From NCBI GenBank assembly GCA_029259285.1, contig JAPDJB010000015.1:1-18555 (forward strand): DNA of 18,555 bases, given 5' to 3'. The translations under genes and the position numbers were made by a program. Position 1 is the first letter of the stretch; each line of letters starts with the position of its first letter. The DNA is from Candidatus Bathyarchaeota archaeon (GTDB taxonomy: Archaea; Thermoproteota; Bathyarchaeia; TCS64; B23). This document shows positions 1 through 4,868 of the stretch, one piece after another. The notes beneath the pieces are model-generated. The model did no database searches. It was not told the DNA's origin and saw only the letters and a list, made by a program, of their open reading frames with translations.

Positions 1-500
1 ACGCCTCTGAAGCCTACGCCTGGCTTCAGCATCCTATGCGCGGCGACGTTGCTGCTCCCCCCACCCTTTGGCATGGCCGTCAACCTTAGCTCATCCCCCT
101 CCACGAGGTCTATGTAGAGAATGGGGACATGCCCCTGGAGGCCGACGTTGTCTCCGGTGTTCCCCTCGAAGAGGTCAACTGCGTTAGGCCTGAGCGGGAT
201 CTCCCTCGTGGCCCTCCTCGTCGCCTCTATGAGGATGTCCTTAAGCCTCGACCTTATCGGAAACTCGTCGCCCAGCTCGATTAGGAAGGCGACGATCCCC
301 GTGTCCTGGCAGATGGGCAGCGAACCCTCAGCGGCCAGCCTCGCATCCTCGAGGATGTTGCTGAGCTGGGCCTTACCGATGTCCCCCTCCATCTCCTCCA
401 TGGCCTTCCTCATAGCCTCTATGTAGGGCTTGGGGAGCTGCGTCGAAGCCCTACGGAGGAGCTCAACAGCGGTCTCCAGAACAACCCTCTCCAGCTCCAT
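1..500 (-). CDS. Fumarate hydratase class I, alpha subunit (3' end cut by window edge)
   Basis: This is the N-terminal 166 residues of the alpha subunit of a two-subunit, [4Fe-4S] class I fumarase, which interconverts fumarate and L-malate in the cytosol. The translation shows the family motif PICQDTG at about residues 62-68; Cys64 should be a ligand of the catalytic cluster. It also shows RPNAVDLFEGNTGDN near 104-118 and PKGGGSSN near 144-151. The other two cluster cysteines would lie beyond the edge. The start is ATG at 500, 5 nt after the beta-subunit stop, with a GGTGA ribosome site overlapping that stop, so the two are translationally coupled. Beta precedes alpha here. L-tartrate dehydratase is a close relative and cannot be excluded by motif alone, but the neighbouring fumarate-reductase-type flavoprotein and malic enzyme favour fumarase. 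Confidence 0.93.
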   Translation of the reverse strand, partial: MELERVVLETAVELLRRASTQLPKPYIEAMRKAMEEMEGDIGKAQLSNILEDARLAAEGSLPICQDTGIVAFLIELGDEFPIRSRLKDILIEATRRATREIPLRPNAVDLFEGNTGDNVGLQGHVPILYIDLVEGDELRLTAMPKGGGSSNVAAHRMLKPGVGFRG

Positions 501-505
501 GGATC

Positions 506-1102
506 TCACCTCAGCGACGCCTTTAGATCCTCGAGGCGTTCCCACACCTTCCGCTTCACCTCCTCGGTGAGGTTGCCTCCATATGTGTCTATGGTGACTA
601 TGAGGGGGCCGAAGCCCTCAACTTCGAAGACCCAGAGGCATTCGGGCATGCCAAGCTCCTCAAGCCAGTAGACATCTCTGACGGCCTTGATCCTCTCAGC
701 GGCGAGGAGTGCCGCTCCACCTGTGAAGGCTGCGTAGACGCATCCATATCGTTGACAGGCCTTGGAGGTTCTCTCCCCCATGCCTCCCTTCCCGATGATG
801 ACTGCAGGCCTGAAGGCCTCTATGAAGCTGTCCTCGAATATCTCCATCCTCATCGAGGTCGTCGGCCCAGCGGCGACGACGACCCACCTATCGTCTTCCC
901 TCCTCACTATCGGGCCGCAGTGGAAGATGGCTAGTCCCCTGAAATCTATCGGCGGCTTCTCCCCCCTCTCATGGAGCTCCAGCGCCTTCTTATGGGCCTC
1001 ATCTCTCGCCGTCACCATAGTTCCATCGATGTATAGGATGTCCCCCACCCTCAGCCTCCTGATCTCCCCCTCCGGGATTGGCGTTGAGAGGTGATACTCC
1101 AT
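506..1102 (-). CDS. Fumarate hydratase class I, beta subunit
   Basis: This 198-residue protein is the beta subunit of class I fumarase (the FumA/TtdB C-terminal domain as a separate chain). It forms the active site with the alpha subunit. Visible family motifs are HCGP (61-64), GPTTSMRM (79-86) and the glycine-rich GKGGM (104-108), followed by the usual small-residue stretch AAFTGGAALLAAERIK. I place the start at ATG 1102 rather than an in-frame ATG at 1129, because GGAGGTG lies 5 nt upstream of 1102 (1114-1108) and the homologous domain begins there. The gene is the first of a leftward operon with the alpha subunit and diverges from the hdr/fumarate-reductase operon. That arrangement suggests co-expression of fumarase with fumarate reductase. 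Confidence 0.93.
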   Translation of the reverse strand: MEYHLSTPIPEGEIRRLRVGDILYIDGTMVTARDEAHKKALELHERGEKPPIDFRGLAIFHCGPIVRREDDRWVVVAAGPTTSMRMEIFEDSFIEAFRPAVIIGKGGMGERTSKACQRYGCVYAAFTGGAALLAAERIKAVRDVYWLEELGMPECLWVFEVEGFGPLIVTIDTYGGNLTEEVKRKVWERLEDLKASLR

Positions 1103-1130
1103 CTCGACACCTCCATAAATAGCTCTCACC

Positions 1131-1144
1131 TCAATAAATGAGCG
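1131..1144 (-). promoter_or_regulatory. Probable BRE/TATA of the fumarase operon
   Basis: Read leftward, a purine-rich GGAAACG element (1148-1142) precedes a TTTATTGA TATA-like box (1138-1131). Expected initiation about 25 nt downstream falls near 1108-1113, just before ATG 1102. That gives a very short leader that would clip the ribosome site, so the exact start point is uncertain. Confidence 0.4.
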
Positions 1145-1149
1145 TTTCC

Positions 1150-1157
1150 AATCGATT
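1150..1157. repeat. 8-bp palindrome midway between divergent promoters
   Basis: AATCGATT is a perfect palindrome centred at 1153.5. It lies almost exactly halfway between the leftward TATA-like box (centre about 1135) and the rightward one (centre about 1171). It is flanked by inverted TTTCC (1145-1149) and GGAAA (1160-1164), which also act as the two BRE-like elements. It may be a shared operator; this is inference from symmetry only. Confidence 0.35.
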
Positions 1158-1159
1158 AG

Positions 1160-1174
1160 GGAAAGACGTATATT
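1160..1174 (+). promoter_or_regulatory. BRE/TATA of the hdr/fumarate reductase operon
   Basis: A purine-rich GGGAAAGA element is followed by GTATATT (1168-1174). The box centre is about 29 nt before ATG 1200, the usual archaeal TATA-to-start-site distance, so the hdrC transcript is probably leaderless. Confidence 0.55.
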
Positions 1175-1199
1175 GACTTCATGGTGAATGATATAGAAA

Positions 1200-1616
1200 A
1201 TGCCGTTGGGATCGGGGGAGACCCTTAGGCTGGGAGAGGAGCTGAAGCCCTTCCGTGAACGGGTTAAGGAGCTGAGCGGGGAGGATGTAGGGCTCTGCTA
1301 TCAATGCGGAGCCTGCAGCTCCGGATGCCCGCTGACCGATGAGATGGATCTGCTGCCCTCAACCGTCATGAGGCTCGTCCAGCTCGGCGTAGAGGATGTC
1401 TTGAACTCAAAGACGATCTGGATATGCAGCTCCTGCTTCACATGCCAGGTTCGATGTCCGAGGGGCATCGACGTCGCAAATGTGATGGAGGCGTTGAGGC
1501 AGCTGGTTCTTAGGCGTAGATATGATCGGGTCTCCATCGACATCCTCACCCAGGAGGAGTTGAGGGAGCTCCCCCAGATCGCCCTGGTGAGCTGCCAGAG
1601 GAAGTTGACGGGGTGA
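1200..1616 (+). CDS. hdrC: Heterodisulfide reductase subunit C (HdrC-like ferredoxin)
   Basis: This 138-residue soluble iron-sulfur protein should carry electrons between HdrA and HdrB. It has two CxxCxxCxxxCP motifs, at Cys33/36/39/43 and Cys76/79/82/86, which is the arrangement for two [4Fe-4S] clusters in HdrC. It ends in the family-typical ALVSCQRKLTG-like tail, so it is full length. No good ribosome site precedes ATG 1200. The TATA-like element 29 nt upstream suggests leaderless translation; an in-frame TTG at 1206 is an alternative. The following hdrB lies in the same reading frame, separated only by the TGA at 1614-1616. It is the first gene of an operon with hdrB, two fumarate-reductase-type subunits and hdrA. 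HdrC relatives also occur in thiol:fumarate reductase, so the electron partner here need not be CoM-S-S-CoB. Confidence 0.92.
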   Translation: MPLGSGETLRLGEELKPFRERVKELSGEDVGLCYQCGACSSGCPLTDEMDLLPSTVMRLVQLGVEDVLNSKTIWICSSCFTCQVRCPRGIDVANVMEALRQLVLRRRYDRVSIDILTQEELRELPQIALVSCQRKLTG

Positions 1617-1622
1617 GCTGCC

Positions 1623-2516
1623 CTGAGGTTTCCATACTACCCTGGATGCACCCTTAAGACGGCGGCTCGGAGCTTCGAGAGGTCAGCCCTCGCCGTCTCC
1701 AAGGCCCTCGGCATAGAGCTGGTGGAGCTCCCTAGATGGAACTGTTGTGGGACGGTTCACGCCCTCGCTAAGGATGATGTGATGCATCACCTCGCCCCCA
1801 TAAGGGTTCTGTTGAGGGTTGAGGAGGCCGTTGATGCTGGACTCGTCGATGAGCCGAGGGTTGTCACCCTCTGCGCCATGTGCTACAACACCCTCAAGCG
1901 GGCTAACCACCTCTACCGGAACGACGCCGATAAGCGGAGGGTCATCGAGTCCATAATGGAGAAGGAGAGCAGACCCTACGGCGGCAAGGCTGAGGTCATA
2001 CACCTACTCCAGCTCCTAAAGGAGGTGGGGTGGGAGAAGGTCTCAGAACGGGTTGAGAAGCCCCTCGAGGGCTTGAAGATCGCACCCTACTACGGCTGCC
2101 TACTCCTGAGGCCGAGGGGCTTCGGCATCGATGACCCAGAGGAGCCGAGGATCATGGAGAGCCTCATAGAGGCGCTGGGAGGTGAGGTCGTCGATATACC
2201 CTTCAAGTCGAGGTGCTGCGGAGCCTATCACACAGTCTTCATGAAGGAGGAGGCAGCCGAGCTGTCCTATAAGATTTTGAGGCAGGCCTCCGAGATGGGT
2301 GCCGACCTCATAGCGCTCTCCTGCCCCCTCTGCATGTTCAATATGGCCGATAGGAAGAGCCTCATCGAGAGGCTCTTCAGAGACTTTAAGGGGATTCCCG
2401 TCCTATACTTCACACAGCTTATGGCCCTCGCCTTCGGCCTCGAGGAGGAGGCCCACCTCGATGAGAACAACCCCGATCCCAGACCCCTCCTGAGGGAGAG
2501 GGGTCTATGGAGGTGA
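1623..2516 (+). CDS. hdrB: Heterodisulfide reductase subunit B (HdrB-like, two CCG domains)
   Basis: This is a 297-residue protein if initiated at CTG 1623. HdrB carries two noncubane [4Fe-4S] clusters that reduce, or form, a disulfide. Both cysteine-rich CCG domains are intact: Cys9 (YYPGC), Cys41-42 (NCCG) and Cys84/87 (CAMC) in the first; Cys159 (YYGC), Cys198-199 (RCCG) and Cys234/237 (CPLC) in the second. The first in-frame conventional start (GTG 1722) would delete the YYPGC motif, so the gene must begin upstream. Between the hdrC stop (1614-1616) and that motif the only near-cognate start is CTG 1623, 6 nt after GGGGTGA (1610-1616). Alternatives are UGA readthrough giving an HdrCB fusion, or a sequence error. 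The stop overlaps the ribosome site of the next gene. Confidence 0.88.
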   Translation: MRFPYYPGCTLKTAARSFERSALAVSKALGIELVELPRWNCCGTVHALAKDDVMHHLAPIRVLLRVEEAVDAGLVDEPRVVTLCAMCYNTLKRANHLYRNDADKRRVIESIMEKESRPYGGKAEVIHLLQLLKEVGWEKVSERVEKPLEGLKIAPYYGCLLLRPRGFGIDDPEEPRIMESLIEALGGEVVDIPFKSRCCGAYHTVFMKEEAAELSYKILRQASEMGADLIALSCPLCMFNMADRKSLIERLFRDFKGIPVLYFTQLMALAFGLEEEAHLDENNPDPRPLLRERGLWR

Positions 2517-2521
2517 AGCCG

Positions 2522-3205
2522 ATGGAGAAGGAGGGGAAGATGGTCACCATATATGTGATGGGCAAGAAACACCGAGTGCCAGCTGGGCTAACCATAATGA
2601 AGGCGATGGAGTACGCCGGATACCAGCTTCGCAGAGGAGTCGGCTGCAGGGGGGGATTCTGCGGAGCCTGCGCCACACTTTATAGGGTGAAGGGGAGCTA
2701 CAAGCTCCAGGCCGCCCTAGCCTGCCAGAAGGTCGTCGAGGACGGCATGTACATCGTCCAGATACCTTTCACACCGGCTGAGAAGAAGCTCTATGACATA
2801 GAGAAGATTAGGCCGACGCCCAACGTCTTCGTCGAGCACTTCCCAGAGATCACCCGATGCCTAAGCTGCAACACCTGCACTAAGGCGTGTCCCCAGGATT
2901 TGATGGTGATGGACTACGTCCAGGCTGCCCTAAGGGGTGATATAGAGAAGGTTGTTGAGTTCTCCTTCGACTGCATCGCCTGCGGCCTCTGCGCCATCAG
3001 ATGTCCAGCTGAGATCGTCCCCTACCAGGTGGCTCAGCTGGCGAGGAGGCTATACTCGAAGTATATCCTCGGCTTCTCAGAGGAGGTGGAGAAGCGAGTC
3101 GCCGAGGTTGAGGAGGGGAAGTTCGACGAGGAGCTTGAGCAGCTGAGGAGGCTGCCGCCTGAGGAGCTGAGGAAGCGTTATGAGAGTAGGGAGATAAGGG
3201 TGTGA
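2522..3205 (+). CDS. Fumarate reductase/TfrB-like iron-sulfur protein (2Fe-2S plus two 4Fe-4S)
   Basis: This 227-residue electron-transfer subunit begins with a plant-type/SdhB-type [2Fe-2S] domain with Cys42, Cys47 and Cys50 (GCRGGFCGAC) and Cys68. It continues with two CxxCxxCxxxCP motifs (Cys113/116/119/123 and Cys151/154/157/161). Classical SdhB/FrdB instead has one [4Fe-4S] and one [3Fe-4S] cluster, so this is a variant resembling the N-terminal half of methanogen TfrB. The C-terminal 50 residues are charged and helical. I choose ATG 2522 because GGAGGTGA (2509-2516) lies 5 nt upstream and overlaps the hdrB stop; ATG 2507 is possible. The stop TGA shares its A with the ATG of the flavoprotein, so the two are coupled. 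Its probable role is to pass electrons between the flavoprotein and HdrC/HdrB. Confidence 0.85.
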   Translation: MEKEGKMVTIYVMGKKHRVPAGLTIMKAMEYAGYQLRRGVGCRGGFCGACATLYRVKGSYKLQAALACQKVVEDGMYIVQIPFTPAEKKLYDIEKIRPTPNVFVEHFPEITRCLSCNTCTKACPQDLMVMDYVQAALRGDIEKVVEFSFDCIACGLCAIRCPAEIVPYQVAQLARRLYSKYILGFSEEVEKRVAEVEEGKFDEELEQLRRLPPEELRKRYESREIRV

Positions 3206-4857
3206 TGCCTATGGAGGAGTATCCAGGATACCCGGAGGAGATGTGGGATTCCCTAAGGATGGTTGAGGAGACCCGAGATGAGCGGATAGGGAAGACCTAT
3301 CCCCGAATGTCGGAGGAGGAGAGGGAGCGCATCCTCAGGGAGTGGCATCCAGACTATAAGGAGGGGGCTAAGCGCCCCCTGAGGATAGGCCCCAACAAGG
3401 GGATGATGGTTCCCCATGAGGTGGCCGACATCCTCGAGGCTCACCCCCTCATCACCCCAGATATGATAGACCTCTCCGAGATCGACTACGACGTCGACGT
3501 CCTCATAATAGGTGCCGGAGGCGCCGGGCTGAGCGCAGCCCTCATAGCATCGGAGCACATCGATAAGGAGGGCATACTCCTCGTTCAGAAGCTGAGGCTT
3601 GGAGACTCGAACTCCAAGATGAGCCAGGGAGGAATCCAGGCGGCCCTAGGCCTAGATGACAACCCCGTCCTCCACTTCCTCGACATAATGGGTGGAGGCC
3701 ACTTCGCCAACAACCCAGAGCTGGTTGAGATACTCGTCAAGGAGGCTCCAGACGTCATCAAGTGGCATCAATCCCTCGGCGTCCTCTACGACAGAAACCC
3801 AGATGGAAGCATAAAGCTCTCCCCAGGAGGTGGAACCTGCCGGAGGAGGATGCTAAGCTGCAAGGACTATACAGGCCTCGAGATAACGAGGGTTCTACTC
3901 GACGAGTTCCTGAACAGGGAGATACCCTACCTCGAATTCACATGCGCCGTCGAACTCCTCACCGATGAATCAGGTCAGGTGGTCGGCTCAGTTCTCTACG
4001 ACCTCGACTCAGATGAGTATCTCATCGCAAGGGCCAAGTCGACGATCCTCGCAACCGGAGGATATGGCCGACTACACATCCAGGGCTTCGAGACCACAAA
4101 CCACTATGGTGCGACCGGCGACGGCATAGTGTTGGCATATCACGTCGGCGCAGAGCTCCGAGACCTCGATGCGACGCAGTATCACCCAACTGGGGCCGCA
4201 TGGCCGGAGCAGATCGTCGGACAACTCTGCACCGAGAAGCTGAGAGGACGTGGAGCCCAGCCTGTCAACCGCCTCGGAGAACTCTTCGTAAACCCCCTCG
4301 AGCCACGGGATGTGGAGGCAGCCGCCATCATAAAGGAGTGCTATGGGAGAGAGCTCGGCGTCACAACGCCGACGGGTATGAGGGGCGTATGGCTGGATAC
4401 GCCGCTTATCGACATCATCAACGGTGAGGGAACCATCGAACGGGAGTTTGCTGCGATGTATAGAACCTTCAAACGCTTCGACATCGACATACGCAAGGAG
4501 CCCATACTGGTCTTCCCGACGCTCCACTATCAGAACGGAGGCGTCATCATCAACGCAAGATGCGAGACCACCGTTCCAGGCCTATATGCGGCGGGGGAGG
4601 TCTCGGGGGGAGTCCACGGCAAGAATAGGCTGATGGGGAACTCACAGCTGGAGCTCTACGTCTTCGGGAGGAGAGCCGGCAGATTCGCAGCTGAGAGGGC
4701 TAAGAGGGTCAACGACGGGAAGCCGACTCTGAAGCATGTGGAGCGATATGAGCGGTGGCTGAGGGAGGCTGGCATAGAGACCGATAGGAGGGCGCCTATA
4801 CTGCTTCCAGAGTATAGGGGGAAGAAGACCCTCGAGCATCATATAAGGCTGCTCTAA
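3205..4857 (+). CDS. Fumarate reductase/succinate dehydrogenase-type flavoprotein (soluble, TfrA-like)
   Basis: This 550-residue flavoprotein reduces fumarate (or oxidises succinate). FAD is bound by GAGGAG (103-108) and by GLYAAGE (459-465). Residues matching the E. coli FrdA active site are present: His327 (YHPTG), Thr343-Glu344 and Arg347 (CTEKLRG), Arg368 (EPRD), His441 (HYQNGG) and Arg475 (KNRLMGNS). At the covalent-FAD histidine position (SHTVAAxGG in FrdA) there is Asn136 (DSNSKMSQGG), so FAD is probably non-covalent. About 97 residues precede the FAD domain, and the C-terminal helical domain is short (75 residues after Arg475, versus about 210 in E. coli FrdA). ATG 3205 overlaps the upstream stop; ATG 3211 is an alternative. 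No SdhC/D anchor genes are nearby. L-aspartate oxidase and AprA are related, but the partner genes argue for fumarate reductase. Confidence 0.85.
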   Translation: MPMEEYPGYPEEMWDSLRMVEETRDERIGKTYPRMSEEERERILREWHPDYKEGAKRPLRIGPNKGMMVPHEVADILEAHPLITPDMIDLSEIDYDVDVLIIGAGGAGLSAALIASEHIDKEGILLVQKLRLGDSNSKMSQGGIQAALGLDDNPVLHFLDIMGGGHFANNPELVEILVKEAPDVIKWHQSLGVLYDRNPDGSIKLSPGGGTCRRRMLSCKDYTGLEITRVLLDEFLNREIPYLEFTCAVELLTDESGQVVGSVLYDLDSDEYLIARAKSTILATGGYGRLHIQGFETTNHYGATGDGIVLAYHVGAELRDLDATQYHPTGAAWPEQIVGQLCTEKLRGRGAQPVNRLGELFVNPLEPRDVEAAAIIKECYGRELGVTTPTGMRGVWLDTPLIDIINGEGTIEREFAAMYRTFKRFDIDIRKEPILVFPTLHYQNGGVIINARCETTVPGLYAAGEVSGGVHGKNRLMGNSQLELYVFGRRAGRFAAERAKRVNDGKPTLKHVERYERWLREAGIETDRRAPILLPEYRGKKTLEHHIRLL

Positions 4858-4868
4858 GCGGTGAGCCT

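Noticed and set aside
1..1102. L-tartrate dehydratase instead of fumarase
   Set aside because: It cannot be excluded by motif, but the context of fumarate reductase and malic enzyme makes fumarase much more likely.
1614..1616. Selenocysteine or pyrrolysine at the hdrC/hdrB junction
   Set aside because: The codon is UGA, not UAG. The hdrC C-terminus looks complete, no cysteine-equivalent position is expected there, and I see no SECIS-like element.
1722..2516. HdrB starting at GTG 1722
   Set aside because: This start would remove the YYPGC motif and 33 residues of the first CCG domain that are clearly present in frame upstream.
3205..4857. Adenylylsulfate reductase alpha (AprA) or L-aspartate oxidase
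   Set aside because: Substrate-site residues and motif order match FrdA. No AprB or NadA/NadC gene is adjacent, while fumarase and malic enzyme are.
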